48,224 bases of DNA from positions 1-48,224 of the forward strand of contig DATIHT010000015.1 of assembly GCA_035480415.1 (NCBI GenBank), read 5' to 3'. Shown here piece after piece: positions 1 through 8,527 of the stretch. A program made the translations under genes and the position numbers. Every line of letters starts with the position of its first letter. The first letter of the stretch is position 1. Origin of the DNA: DATIHT01 sp035480415 (GTDB lineage Bacteria > Patescibacteriota > Microgenomatia > Curtissbacterales > GWA2-41-24). The notes beneath the pieces were generated by a model. The model was not told the origin of the DNA. It was given only the letters and a program-made list of their open reading frames with translations, and made no database searches.

Positions 1-1867
1 TTTCGTAAGTTTTTGTTATCCCCTCTTGGTTTACTTTTACCAGATCCGGCGAATTTATTTCGTCGAATGAAACCATGTACTTTACATTTAGAAGATTTAA
101 GAGTTTTGACGACTGAATTTGGGGAGTTAGAATCCTATTAAGTGAAGATACTTCCGCATTTGGGTTGTTAGACTCCATCACAGAAATGTATTGTGCGTAA
201 CTTTTTAGATAGAGCGGATCGTAACCATCTATCGATTCAATTTGGTACGCGCCAGCGATGTTAGGATGCATGATTCTTCTGTCCAAGGTTGTAATCCTAT
301 ATGGTTCTTTATCGCTTTTTAAGAACTCTATTGTCTGAGTTGTTGGAAAAATTGCGGGGAGTCTGGAAAACGGAGTAAATTTGTAGGCAAACCTAAAGAG
401 ATCTATAAAAGTTACAAGAAATATTGCTGTAATTAATATTTTTCTTGGTATTTTTATAAATCTTGTCGAGATGATAAAAACACTGGCTGCTGCAAACAAG
501 ATAGGAAATGCGAGATTCCTGAGGGCAATATATCTTGGGTCCAGATCCGGCACGCTTGGGAATATTCCTTTTTTTAGATAGGTTATAAGTGCCACTGCAA
601 AAAGCATCACAAGAGGTATTAAATAGACAAATATGTATTTCTTTTTTGGTTTTGTTGCAGTAAGTTGATCAAGCCCAAAGGCGGCAAGAACTGAAAGTGA
701 GAAGCAAATTAAAACAATTATTCTGGAAGGCTGAAGAGATTGAATAAATGGAAATTTAAAAAGGTACGGAATTTTAGACAGTGGGTTCTCGAGTGCAAGT
801 GCCAAGCTAATAATAAGAAGTGCCGTAAAGAACATGACATGTCTGCCTCTTTTTAAAATGGTCATTGTCACTAGAGTTAGGGGCATCAAACCTACAAAGC
901 CGACAAATTCGGCATAATTCCAGATGCCCCAATAGTTATAAGTTGTCGGATTACCAAAATAATCCGGAGCCAAAAACTGAATCAGGTGTTGGATTGGAAT
1001 AAACCAATCTTTCCTGCCAGGGGTGAAGCCCTGATCTATATTTCTTGCAGACAGGCTAATAAACTCCAGCGTTGGAAGTATCTGAACTGCAGAAAGCAAT
1101 AACCCTAGGCCGAGGGAGAATAATATAGTTAGAAGATTTTTGATTTTTTTTGTCTCTTTAAATTTATATATCGCGTAAAGAATTGCAGCAGAAGTTACGT
1201 AGAGTGCAGTTTGAAGATGCCCGGAAAAAATAATCTGCGATGTTGAAAAAACTGATATTAAAAACCAAAGAGGTGAGATTCTTTTGTAAATTTTTTCAAT
1301 GGAAAGTAATAAAAGCGGTAACCATGCTGCTGTTGTTACAATTGTTCCCCATGTGAGCCAGGCTACAAAGAACCCTGACAGCGGCAAAACGGCGCCACCA
1401 AGTGCGCTTGCTGCTTTTGAAAGATTTAATTCTCTGAGAAACAAATACATGAACGCTGCTGCCATTAAAGTTGGCAAGATTACAATCGCTGCCCACGCGA
1501 TGTTAAAGGGCAAAATAAACAAGAGTATGTTTAAAAATTGAAATGGCGATGACTGGGCATTGGCAAGAAGCGGCTGACCGGAAAAACTATAAGGGTTCCA
1601 GAGAGGTGGTGTTAAGTTTTTTAAGTAGTTAACTGCGGTTTTTCTCCAGGGATAGGTTTGTAAAACAGGGTCTGTGATGAGCGGGTTTTTTGTTGGAAAC
1701 TTGCCTGGATTGTATCCGTCAAATGTTTGATCGCGAAAAGGATGATAAAGTCCCAGAAGACTGTCTGCCGGGATTGGTATTTTTCCCTTTAGTAAATTGG
1801 GCAGAAAAAAGGCGAGTACGATTAATACAGGGACAAGTACAAAGAGTTTATTTTTTAGGCCGGGCAT
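1..1867 (-). CDS. YfhO-like polytopic membrane protein (3' end beyond window)
   Basis: The frame is open from an ATG at 1867 to the window edge, giving at least 622 residues without a stop; the C-terminus lies outside. The start follows the stop of the upstream glycosyltransferase by 1 nt (TAA, one base, ATG), so translation is probably coupled. The N-terminus has one membrane helix, then a large outside loop with the motifs IPADSL and PLWNPYSFSGQPLLAN, followed by many hydrophobic helices. The same loop is found in the protein at 18347-20761, which I assign to the YfhO family. YfhO-like proteins have a GT-C architecture and are thought to transfer sugars from polyprenyl-phosphate donors outside the membrane. 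The acceptor here is unknown. The family call is by recognition of motifs, not a search. Confidence 0.85.
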   Translation of the reverse strand, partial: MPGLKNKLFVLVPVLIVLAFFLPNLLKGKIPIPADSLLGLYHPFRDQTFDGYNPGKFPTKNPLITDPVLQTYPWRKTAVNYLKNLTPPLWNPYSFSGQPLLANAQSSPFQFLNILLFILPFNIAWAAIVILPTLMAAAFMYLFLRELNLSKAASALGGAVLPLSGFFVAWLTWGTIVTTAAWLPLLLLSIEKIYKRISPLWFLISVFSTSQIIFSGHLQTALYVTSAAILYAIYKFKETKKIKNLLTILFSLGLGLLLSAVQILPTLEFISLSARNIDQGFTPGRKDWFIPIQHLIQFLAPDYFGNPTTYNYWGIWNYAEFVGFVGLMPLTLVTMTILKRGRHVMFFTALLIISLALALENPLSKIPYLFKFPFIQSLQPSRIIVLICFSLSVLAAFGLDQLTATKPKKKYIFVYLIPLVMLFAVALITYLKKGIFPSVPDLDPRYIALRNLAFPILFAAASVFIISTRFIKIPRKILITAIFLVTFIDLFRFAYKFTPFSRLPAIFPTTQTIEFLKSDKEPYRITTLDRRIMHPNIAGAYQIESIDGYDPLYLKSYAQYISVMESNNPNAEVSSLNRILTPQIQSSKLLNLLNVKYMVSFDEINSPDLVKVNQEGITKTYE

Positions 1868-1868
1868 G

Positions 1869-2924
1869 TTATTTGGCAAAAATTATTTTGTCGTATTCCT
1901 GGTAAAAGTTTTCTTCAGAAAACCTTTTGCTGTTTTTTACTGCCGCTTGTGAAAGTTTCTGCATTTTCTGCGGGTTTTTGATAAGGTCCAGTGTCAAATC
2001 AAAAAGCTGAGCTTTTGTGGTCCAAAGCAAACCATTTATGCCGTCTTCGACTATTTCTTTTTGTCCGCCTTTTCCAACCACTACCGGGACAGCAGCAGCA
2101 GCCTGTGCCTCCACTGTAGATATTCCAAAATGTTCCATTCTTTCCGGGTTTTTTTGTTCGTCTTCACCAAAACCTGTGGCATGCCAATAGATAGAGCACT
2201 TTGCGTAACTTTTTCTTAGCTGATCAACTGGCATATTTTCGGCAATTTTTATCCCAAATCCTCTTACGGATTTTTTAAGCTCTCTTAAATATTTCTCGTC
2301 TTCCTTTTTTGCCTGCCCTGCCATGAGCAATTTCCACTTTGGTGCTTTTTTGTATATTTCTTTAAATACTTCGATTAAAACCTCCTGCTTTTTGGGGTGC
2401 AGTTGGTCTTTACTAAACCTGCCTACGGACATTATGAGTTTTTCTTTATCTGTTTGTTTTATAGATTCTATGTCTACAGGAGGATAAATAACTGTTGAGT
2501 TTATCTTAAAGCTCTGATCTATAAATTCTTTGGTAAATTTTGAATTGCAAACTACATATTTGAAACTTTTAAGTTTTAATTTAGTTTTAAAATCTACACT
2601 TGGAAATTTGAAAGGCACTTGGAAGTGAAGAACGTTTTTTTTGGGTCTGAGAGTAGGTATGCTTCCGTCTGATAATACAAAGATACTATCGTATTTAAAT
2701 GAACTTTTTATTCTTTGCGAGGTCGAATACTTAAAGATGTCCGGAACAAATTTTATTTTTGAAAGATCTATTTTTAAAAACCTTGAAAGAGGTGCTTTAA
2801 CTTCGATCTCGTCCCAAAAAATATCTACATCGTGATTTTTGGATAGGTAAGAAGCGAGGGTCAGCATGTATCTTTCCCCTCCGCCGAATGTATTTAGATA
2901 TGGACTGTAAAAACCAAACTTCAT
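1869..2924 (-). CDS. GT4-family glycosyltransferase
   Basis: This is a 351-residue cytosolic GT-B glycosyltransferase. The N-terminal domain has the glycine-rich loop GGGER at 14-18, close to the acceptor site in GT4 enzymes. The C-terminal donor-binding domain has SVGRF at 166-170 and the E-x7-E motif (E264 and E272, in EHFGISTVE) that holds the nucleotide sugar. The GGGERY opening and the overall arrangement resemble ALG11-like mannosyltransferases, but donor and linkage cannot be read from the sequence. It lies downstream of the methyltransferase gene with a 39-nt gap and is followed at once by the YfhO-like gene. An AAGGAA sequence 12 nt before the ATG may serve as a weak ribosome binding site. 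Most likely it extends a lipid-linked glycan. Confidence 0.9.
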   Translation of the reverse strand: MKFGFYSPYLNTFGGGERYMLTLASYLSKNHDVDIFWDEIEVKAPLSRFLKIDLSKIKFVPDIFKYSTSQRIKSSFKYDSIFVLSDGSIPTLRPKKNVLHFQVPFKFPSVDFKTKLKLKSFKYVVCNSKFTKEFIDQSFKINSTVIYPPVDIESIKQTDKEKLIMSVGRFSKDQLHPKKQEVLIEVFKEIYKKAPKWKLLMAGQAKKEDEKYLRELKKSVRGFGIKIAENMPVDQLRKSYAKCSIYWHATGFGEDEQKNPERMEHFGISTVEAQAAAAVPVVVGKGGQKEIVEDGINGLLWTTKAQLFDLTLDLIKNPQKMQKLSQAAVKNSKRFSEENFYQEYDKIIFAK

Positions 2925-2963
2925 TTTTATTAAATTTCCTTAATATTTCTTAAGTACAATAAA

Positions 2964-3689
2964 TTAAAGCTTTGCTGATATATTATTCTTTTTGTCCTTA
3001 TATATAATAAGGTACGCTCTTACAACTTTGTTTGATAAATTTCTGTTTGCCAAAAAAACATAAAAAAAGTCATTCGTAATTGCATTAAATAGCTTCTTTT
3101 TAAGAAAAATTAGTTTTCTTACAAACTTTATATGAGGATCAAATATATGAATCTTGAACAATATTTCGCTAATTGTGATGTTGCCCGAATAGTAAACTTT
3201 GCTTCTTTTGCCTTTTGTGAATTTGTCTATTTCCTGCTTGGTCGGAAGGCCAAGTGCGATATGTTCCTTTAAGTACGTAACATCCATTCCTTTTTTTTCG
3301 AGCCATTTGGCGAGTTGCTTTTCATAATTGATGTGGTAATTGGTCCCCATAGGAAAGGAGAGAATGGCCTTTTTTGAACAAACTCTATATAGATCGCTTA
3401 CAAACTTTTCCCTGTCTTTTTTGCCAATATGCTCCAAAACGTCAATTGCACATACTGTCTCAAACGATCCATCTTTAAAAGGGAGCTTTCCGGTTTTTAT
3501 TATTACATCACTTTTTTCCTGACTTCCCTGAAGATTTGCAACAGTAATTTTGGAAGGGTTACAAAAATTTGAAAGTTGGTCTAGTTCTCCTCCGACATCA
3601 AGAACATTTTCACCATCTTCTATAAACTCGCCAATTTTTTTGTGCCTTTCGTATATATCGTACGGAAGTAGAAGTTTACTTATGCTCAT
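2964..3689 (-). CDS. SAM-dependent methyltransferase (class I)
   Basis: This 241-residue protein has a class I Rossmann methyltransferase core. Motif I is VLDVGG at 29-34 (SAM binding), and the acidic motif AIDVLEH at 81-87 follows LPFKDGSFETV, a typical Methyltransf_11/23 pattern. The C-terminal third is rich in Lys and aromatic residues and has no recognisable domain. The gene overlaps the end of the GT2 gene upstream by 14 nt, which points to one transcript and coupled translation. In glycan clusters such enzymes usually methylate a sugar hydroxyl, sometimes as a chain terminator. That role is inference from context; the substrate cannot be read from the sequence. Confidence 0.82.
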   Translation of the reverse strand: MSISKLLLPYDIYERHKKIGEFIEDGENVLDVGGELDQLSNFCNPSKITVANLQGSQEKSDVIIKTGKLPFKDGSFETVCAIDVLEHIGKKDREKFVSDLYRVCSKKAILSFPMGTNYHINYEKQLAKWLEKKGMDVTYLKEHIALGLPTKQEIDKFTKGKRSKVYYSGNITISEILFKIHIFDPHIKFVRKLIFLKKKLFNAITNDFFYVFLANRNLSNKVVRAYLIIYKDKKNNISAKL

Positions 3690-4458
3690 TATTAATACGC
3701 TTAAATGCCTCCTGAGTATTGTTCTGCATCTCCCAGAGATAGGTTAATATCATTACATTATGAATTGCCTGATAAAGTGATGAGATTAAACCAACTCTCC
3801 CATCCAGGATGCCCAGTTTTATAAAGTACCTTTTTATAAATTCAAAAAGTGAAAATTTAAGAACTTTTGGAATAGTTACCTTGGGGCTTTTTGCTTCATA
3901 ATATAAGTTCGCTTCTACCTTTGCCCATTTAGTGCTTTTTCCCAGCATGGCTTTCATGCTTCTTGCAGTTTTGTGTACTAGTGGAGTTTTCAGGTAACCG
4001 TAGGTCCCGTTTATTTTTGGGCTCTCGTGAACTTTTCCTTCCCATTTTTCAAGATCTGCTGCTTTAAATAATTTCGGAACATAATCCGGCCACCAGCCGC
4101 CGTGAGTTTGCACTTTCCCCAAAACGTAATTTTTCCTCGGAAGATAATATGCTGAATGGTCGCCTTTTTCAACTGCTTCTTTAATTTCGACAATGCCTTC
4201 CTTGCTGAGTCTTTCGTCAGGGTCAATATACAAAAGCCAGTCGCCACTTGCGCTTTGTTTTAGTATATTGCGTCTGGTGCTGTAATCCTCAATAGCCGTT
4301 GTATGAATATTTTTGGTGTATTTTTTGGCAATCTCAAGCGTTTTATCTTGCGATTCTTGATCGAGAATTATTATTTCGTCCGCAAAGCCTAACTGGGACA
4401 AGGCATCGCCAATCATTTCCTGTTCGTTTTTGGTGAGAACTAGTGCTGATATACTCAT
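3676..4458 (-). CDS. GT2 glycosyltransferase, WaaE/KdtX-like
   Basis: The protein has 260 residues and a GT-A fold of family GT2. ALVLTKNE (5-12) opens the nucleotide-binding half, and the metal-binding acidic motif is IDPDE at 78-82. The downstream segment HGGWWPDYVPKLF is typical of the WaaE-like branch of lipopolysaccharide-core glucosyltransferases, and a similar WWPDYNLRLF occurs in the paralogue at 6124-7035. The last 60 residues are hydrophobic and amphipathic and probably sit on the membrane. The ATG overlaps the TGA of the upstream GT2 gene in an ATGA arrangement, so the two are translationally coupled. Sugar specificity is unknown. Confidence 0.9.
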   Translation of the reverse strand: MSISALVLTKNEQEMIGDALSQLGFADEIIILDQESQDKTLEIAKKYTKNIHTTAIEDYSTRRNILKQSASGDWLLYIDPDERLSKEGIVEIKEAVEKGDHSAYYLPRKNYVLGKVQTHGGWWPDYVPKLFKAADLEKWEGKVHESPKINGTYGYLKTPLVHKTARSMKAMLGKSTKWAKVEANLYYEAKSPKVTIPKVLKFSLFEFIKRYFIKLGILDGRVGLISSLYQAIHNVMILTYLWEMQNNTQEAFKRINNEHK

Positions 4459-5342
4459 GAAGGAAAACCTTTGCCAAATTTTAACATTAAAAAATCAATA
4501 AATGCTTTTCTTTTTGTCGGTTGGTTTAACTTTGATGCGATATCCCTAAAAACAGCTAACTTGGTTCTTATTTGGGCGTGTTTGAAGGAGAAGAGCAGTC
4601 TGTTTCTTGTTATGTAGTAATCCTGAAGTTGTGAACCTGACGAACTTGAACCAGCATTTTTGTGCCATAGAACTGCTTTGGGCTCGAATATTATTTTAAA
4701 GCCTGACTTTTTTGCTCTCACACAGAAATCCATGTCTTCAAGGTAAAGGAAGTATTTCTCATCAAAGTAGCCAATTTTTTCAAATACTTCGCGTTTTACA
4801 AAAAGAGCAGCACCTGTTGCCATGTCTATTTCCCTGCTTTTTGAAAATTGTCCTTTGTCTATTTCGTCCACTCCGTCGTGTCTGCCTAGAATATTTGCCC
4901 AATCAATATGGCCGCCTGCATACCAAATCACATTCCCCAGGTCTTTTTTTGAATATCTTTTTTTGTGAAATTCAAACCCTGGAGCAAAGTAAATTTTTGG
5001 ACAGATGATATCTGCATTTTTCAGAGTATCGACAAGGCTAGTAATAAGATTTGTATCAACATAGGTGTCATTATTTAGGATAAGGACGGCGTCTGCTCCT
5101 CTTTTGATGGCATGTTTAATACCAACGTTATTTCCTCCGCTGTAGCCGAGATTTTGATCGTTTATGAGCAACTCTACACCTTTAAGGCCTGAGAGCTTCT
5201 CTTTTGAACCGTCCGAGGATGCATTGTCCACAACAACTATTTTTATTTCATTGTCGTCTTTGTTTAGTTTTTTTAGAGATTCAACGCAATCCAGGGTGTT
5301 TTGCAAGCCGTTATAATTTAAAACTACGATTGAAACTTTCAT
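4455..5342 (-). CDS. GT2 glycosyltransferase, rhamnosyltransferase-like
   Basis: A 295-residue GT2 enzyme of the WbbL/RfbF type. It shows VVLNYNG (6-12), VVVDNASSDGS, the acidic LNNDTYV motif, and the late motif FLYLEDMDFCVR (ED plus R), all typical of dTDP-rhamnosyltransferases. The frame stays open far upstream, but the extra residues read antisense into the cyclophilin gene. The ATG at 5342 begins the conserved domain and has GAAGGAGAG ten nucleotides before it, which settles the start. It is the first gene of an operon running through the second GT2, the methyltransferase, the GT4 and the YfhO-like gene. The dTDP-sugar genes at 30.7-33.5 kb could supply its donor, but that link is inference. 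Confidence 0.9.
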   Translation of the reverse strand: MKVSIVVLNYNGLQNTLDCVESLKKLNKDDNEIKIVVVDNASSDGSKEKLSGLKGVELLINDQNLGYSGGNNVGIKHAIKRGADAVLILNNDTYVDTNLITSLVDTLKNADIICPKIYFAPGFEFHKKRYSKKDLGNVIWYAGGHIDWANILGRHDGVDEIDKGQFSKSREIDMATGAALFVKREVFEKIGYFDEKYFLYLEDMDFCVRAKKSGFKIIFEPKAVLWHKNAGSSSSGSQLQDYYITRNRLLFSFKHAQIRTKLAVFRDIASKLNQPTKRKAFIDFLMLKFGKGFPS

Positions 5343-5396
5343 TAAATTAGCTCTCCTTCTTTTTATTAAACCTGCCTGTCGTATTTGTACCTCATT

Positions 5397-5425
5397 ATTA
5401 TCCAAGTTTAGAGTTAATCGGTCAA
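5397..5425 (-). promoter_or_regulatory. sigma70-type promoter of the GT2/methyltransferase operon
   Basis: The minus strand reads TTGACC, a 17-nt spacer, then GATAAT. Each hexamer matches consensus at five of six positions. The predicted start lies about 45 nt upstream of the ATG at 5342, leaving room for the GAAGGAG ribosome binding site. The position in the divergent gap between this operon and the cyclophilin gene fits. Confidence 0.6.
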
Positions 5426-5496
5426 AGTTTGGTTGTATCTTTTTGGTATACTCACACTTGAAATTATATGCTAAACTACTTTTTAGCTTAAATCTT

Positions 5497-6123
5497 GTGA
5501 AAAACCTAGCAATTGCGATTGGAGTATTAATTGTAGTTATCGTATTTGCTTTTGTATTTGTGAAAGGCAATAGCAAAAAAGACGATACTTTGATACCAAG
5601 CCCTGTTCCGATATCTTCTCCGCAACTTGAGTTTTTCAAAAGACAAGGCAGCCAATCCGCTATGAACCAACAAGCACCATTCGAGCTTTTAAAACCGGAG
5701 CAAATTGAAGGTAAAAAGGTAAAAATCACAACCGCAAAGGGAAACATAGTTTTTTCTCTTTATGGCGATGCTCCTATTGCTGCATCAAACTTTATTTCTC
5801 TTGTTGGCAGGGGTTTTTATAATGGGTTGACCTTTCATAGGAGAGAAGAAGGTTTTGTGATCCAAGGTGGAGACCCAAGAGGAAACGGCACAGGAGGCCC
5901 TGGGTATCAATTTATAGACGAAAAAGTAACGAGGGACTACAAAAGGGGAATTGTCGCAATGGCAAATTCAGGACCAAATACAAATGGCAGTCAATTTTTT
6001 ATAATGCTTGCAGATGCTCCTCTTCCAAAAAACTACACAATTTTTGGTAACGTTATTGAGGGGATGGACGTTGTTGATAAGATTGCTGTTGGCGACAAAA
6101 TGACAACAGTGGTCGTTGAGTAG
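5497..6123 (+). CDS. membrane-anchored cyclophilin-type peptidyl-prolyl isomerase
   Basis: The protein has one N-terminal membrane helix, a short linker rich in Ser and Pro, and a full cyclophilin domain. Active-site motifs are present: FHRREEGFVIQGGDPRG (catalytic Arg in FHR, Gln in QGG), MANSGPNTNGSQFFI, and a shortened C-terminal loop as in small bacterial cyclophilins. It should catalyse proline cis-trans isomerisation in proteins folding outside the membrane. No ATG is available: the candidates are GTG at 5497 (208 residues) and TTG at 5443 (226 residues). I prefer GTG because the anchor then starts with KNLAIAIG, and because a TATACT box at 5447-5452 would overlap the longer reading. 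It is the only plus-strand gene in the first 11 kb and meets the next gene stop to stop. Confidence 0.9.
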   Translation: MKNLAIAIGVLIVVIVFAFVFVKGNSKKDDTLIPSPVPISSPQLEFFKRQGSQSAMNQQAPFELLKPEQIEGKKVKITTAKGNIVFSLYGDAPIAASNFISLVGRGFYNGLTFHRREEGFVIQGGDPRGNGTGGPGYQFIDEKVTRDYKRGIVAMANSGPNTNGSQFFIMLADAPLPKNYTIFGNVIEGMDVVDKIAVGDKMTTVVVE

Positions 6124-7035
6124 TTACTTTAGTTTTCTTCTTACCTTGTAGTAGATTTTTCTTTTTGGATTCTGGCTCATTAAACTTTCAAATATCCAAT
6201 ACCTTATGTCTTTTGCTGCTCTTTGTAATTCTACAATTACTTCCACGAGAAAATTGTCCGGAGTCATATCTCTAAACTTTTCTTTTTTCTCCCAAACCTT
6301 AGCGAAGAAAACTAAAGCATAAAATGCCTGAAACAAAGACAGGACAAGACCATGCATACCATCTAAAAATCCTTTTTCAAAAAAGAAGGTTTTTACAAAA
6401 TCGTTGGCCGGCCATCTTATTGCATCAAACCAATAGATTTGCTTTCCGGCGTTCATAAAATTTTCTGCTTCTGATTCCGTATAAGTTCGGTTTAGTTTGT
6501 TGATAAATTGTGAGACTGTTTGATAGTTGTAGTGGATCATTGGGTTCTCCAGCTTATCAACTTCCCCAATTACATCAAGCTTTTCATGAACATGTTTTTG
6601 TGCAAATTTTCCTTTTCCTTTTCTGAATAGACGAAGGTTGTAATCCGGCCACCAAATTGAATGCTGGATCCATTTGCCAAAGATTATGTTTTTTCTGGGG
6701 ATGTCATATCCGTTTATAGTAGATCGACTATTGCTAATAGTTTTTTTTATTTCGGCTGAAAGTTCTGGTGTTAATCTTTCGTCTGCATCAAGGGAGACTA
6801 ACCAGTCTCCGGTAGCTTTCGAAAAGCCAAAGTTTTTATTTATATTTAGGTTCACAGGATTATTTTCTCTTGTGAATACTTTTTTGGTATATTTTTTGGC
6901 GATTTGTTCTGTCTTGTCGGTTGAGCTGTTGTTAACAACAATAATTTCATCTGCTGTGCCCTTTACCGATCTGAGGCAATCTTCGAGCATAGCTTCTTCG
7001 TTATATGCGGAAATTACAACGCTTAGTTTTTGCAT
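6124..7035 (-). CDS. GT2 glycosyltransferase, WaaE/KdtX-like
   Basis: The 303-residue GT2 enzyme starts with LSVVISAYNEE and has the metal-binding motif LDADERL, followed by IWWPDYNLRLF. It is a paralogue of the gene at 3676-4458 with a longer C-terminal tail. The last 40 residues are basic and end in KVRRKLK, suggesting contact with acidic lipid head groups. The acceptor is probably a lipid-linked or core-like saccharide; the donor is not predictable. Its stop codon directly abuts that of the cyclophilin gene on the other strand, with no base between them. The start has no Shine-Dalgarno but lies 6 nt from a TATAAT box. Confidence 0.9.
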   Translation of the reverse strand: MQKLSVVISAYNEEAMLEDCLRSVKGTADEIIVVNNSSTDKTEQIAKKYTKKVFTRENNPVNLNINKNFGFSKATGDWLVSLDADERLTPELSAEIKKTISNSRSTINGYDIPRKNIIFGKWIQHSIWWPDYNLRLFRKGKGKFAQKHVHEKLDVIGEVDKLENPMIHYNYQTVSQFINKLNRTYTESEAENFMNAGKQIYWFDAIRWPANDFVKTFFFEKGFLDGMHGLVLSLFQAFYALVFFAKVWEKKEKFRDMTPDNFLVEVIVELQRAAKDIRYWIFESLMSQNPKRKIYYKVRRKLK

Positions 7036-7041
7036 TTTTTA

Positions 7042-7047
7042 ATTATA
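7042..7047 (-). promoter_or_regulatory. -10 box placed for a leaderless transcript
   Basis: A perfect TATAAT on the minus strand ends 6 nt before the ATG at 7035. Transcription would start at or next to the start codon, and no Shine-Dalgarno is present. No good -35 hexamer is seen 16-18 nt upstream, so the assignment is moderate. Confidence 0.45.
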
Positions 7048-7057
7048 TATCAGGCGT

Positions 7058-8527
7058 TTATTTTCGGCTGATAATTGAGTTAACAATTACCATTGAGTCG
7101 TTTATCAAGCTTTTTCTAAAGATCGCAAATGACGAGATTAGATAAATAGAAGCACCAATAATCACGGTCAAGATCAGACTTGGGAAATTATTATTCATTA
7201 TCTGAAGAAGGAAGCGCATTGCAAAGAACATCACCATTGATATGAACAGTGGCCCAAGAATATTTTTGCCAACCTTGATTGGAATTTCTTTTTTCACAAA
7301 ATAGATCATTGCAATTGAGGTAGATGCAACAATTGCTGATGATATACCTACACCAATGTAGCCAAATCTTGTAATTAGTGGATACGTTAGAATCCAGGTC
7401 GCTGACGTCCAAAAAACCATAAACTTAAGAACGATTTTAGGCCTACCTGTAGCAAAGAGAGCGTTGGTGCAAGTTGTTGAAACTGCGCTAAATACAGCGT
7501 TAATTGCAAAAAGATATAAAAGTGGCAGGGCTGGTTCCCATTTTTGATACCTGGGGATTAAACTCACTAGGTTTGGTGCAATTGCAATTAAGCCAAAGAG
7601 TGATGGATATACGAAAAATGTGACAAAGAATATGGACTTCTCTACTGCCTTTGCTAAATCTTCCTTGTGATCTTGAAGTCTTGAGTACGCTGGAAAAATT
7701 ACTCTATTTACACTGTCCATAAAGAACCTTAGGGGTCTAAATGCCCATTGTTGGGCCCAACCTATATAACCTACCTCTGCAAAGGTTAGAACTTTGCCTA
7801 AAAAAACAGTTAACAGGTCGTCTTTTATGAGAGCTATCGTTGAATTTAGTTGGAATGGAAGACCAAACGAAGTTAGGTTTTTGGTGCTTAGTTTGTTCAA
7901 TCCCACCCTTGGCATCCAAGGTGAAAGTGCATATATCAAATAAAGGCCAACAATTCCTCGAGCAAGGACTGCCCATGTAAACGATGCAACACCATGCCCT
8001 AAAAGAGCTAGTGTTACTGCGGTTACAAAAAATACTACATTCTCTACAATTTGAGGAATTATTAGCTTAACAAAGTTTAGCTTTCTTTCAAGAAGTATTG
8101 ATGGAATTGTTTTAAGCGACGAGAGAATCAGAGAGAAGAACAAAACTCTAAGGAGCATTAGTCCATCTGAATCTAACTTGTAGAATTTCGCGATTGACTG
8201 AGAGAAAAGTAGACCAAGTATAACTATTGTGAAGATTATTATTTGCTGAAGGGTAAAAGTGCTTGTTAAGTCTCCTTGTGTTGGTTCCTCCTTCTTTTGG
8301 ACTAGTGCTGCTGCCAGACCAATATCTGAAAAGTAGACTAAAATATTTAGAAGAGAGGATACGATTGCAAAGATTCCAAAAACTGCGGGATCCAGGATGA
8401 TTGATAATGCCAGATTCCCAAATATATTAAATAGCTGAATAAAAAAACCGCTTATTATGAAAGCGACTATGCCTGCAATTGCCCTTTTGACGATTAGATC
8501 TACTGCTAGTTTCGGTTCTTCTGCCAT
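7058..8527 (-). CDS. polysaccharide flippase, Wzx/MATE-like
   Basis: This 489-residue protein is almost entirely hydrophobic, with about 12-14 membrane helices, and belongs to the polysaccharide-biosynthesis branch of the MOP exporter superfamily. The N-terminal segment (IKDDLLTVFLGKV in the middle, GDLTSTFTLQQ near residue 85, and the early DPAVFGIFAIVSS) matches Polysacc_synt_3-type proteins. It should move undecaprenyl- or polyprenyl-linked oligosaccharides across the membrane, making it the export step for glycans assembled by the neighbouring GT2 and GT4 enzymes. The start overlaps the end of the preceding GT-C gene by 22 nt. It is the only flippase visible in the window. Confidence 0.88.
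   Translation of the reverse strand: MAEEPKLAVDLIVKRAIAGIVAFIISGFFIQLFNIFGNLALSIILDPAVFGIFAIVSSLLNILVYFSDIGLAAALVQKKEEPTQGDLTSTFTLQQIIIFTIVILGLLFSQSIAKFYKLDSDGLMLLRVLFFSLILSSLKTIPSILLERKLNFVKLIIPQIVENVVFFVTAVTLALLGHGVASFTWAVLARGIVGLYLIYALSPWMPRVGLNKLSTKNLTSFGLPFQLNSTIALIKDDLLTVFLGKVLTFAEVGYIGWAQQWAFRPLRFFMDSVNRVIFPAYSRLQDHKEDLAKAVEKSIFFVTFFVYPSLFGLIAIAPNLVSLIPRYQKWEPALPLLYLFAINAVFSAVSTTCTNALFATGRPKIVLKFMVFWTSATWILTYPLITRFGYIGVGISSAIVASTSIAMIYFVKKEIPIKVGKNILGPLFISMVMFFAMRFLLQIMNNNFPSLILTVIIGASIYLISSFAIFRKSLINDSMVIVNSIISRK

Noticed and set aside
5443..5496. TTG start of the cyclophilin gene
   Set aside because: It is possible, but the 18 extra residues are not conserved in kind, and a TATACT box overlaps it. 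I kept GTG at 5497 and recorded the alternative.
5343..5747. N-terminal extension of the GT2 gene at 4455-5342 by about 135 codons
   Set aside because: It reads antisense through the cyclophilin coding region, has no family similarity, and the ATG at 5342 has both a good ribosome binding site and the first conserved residues.
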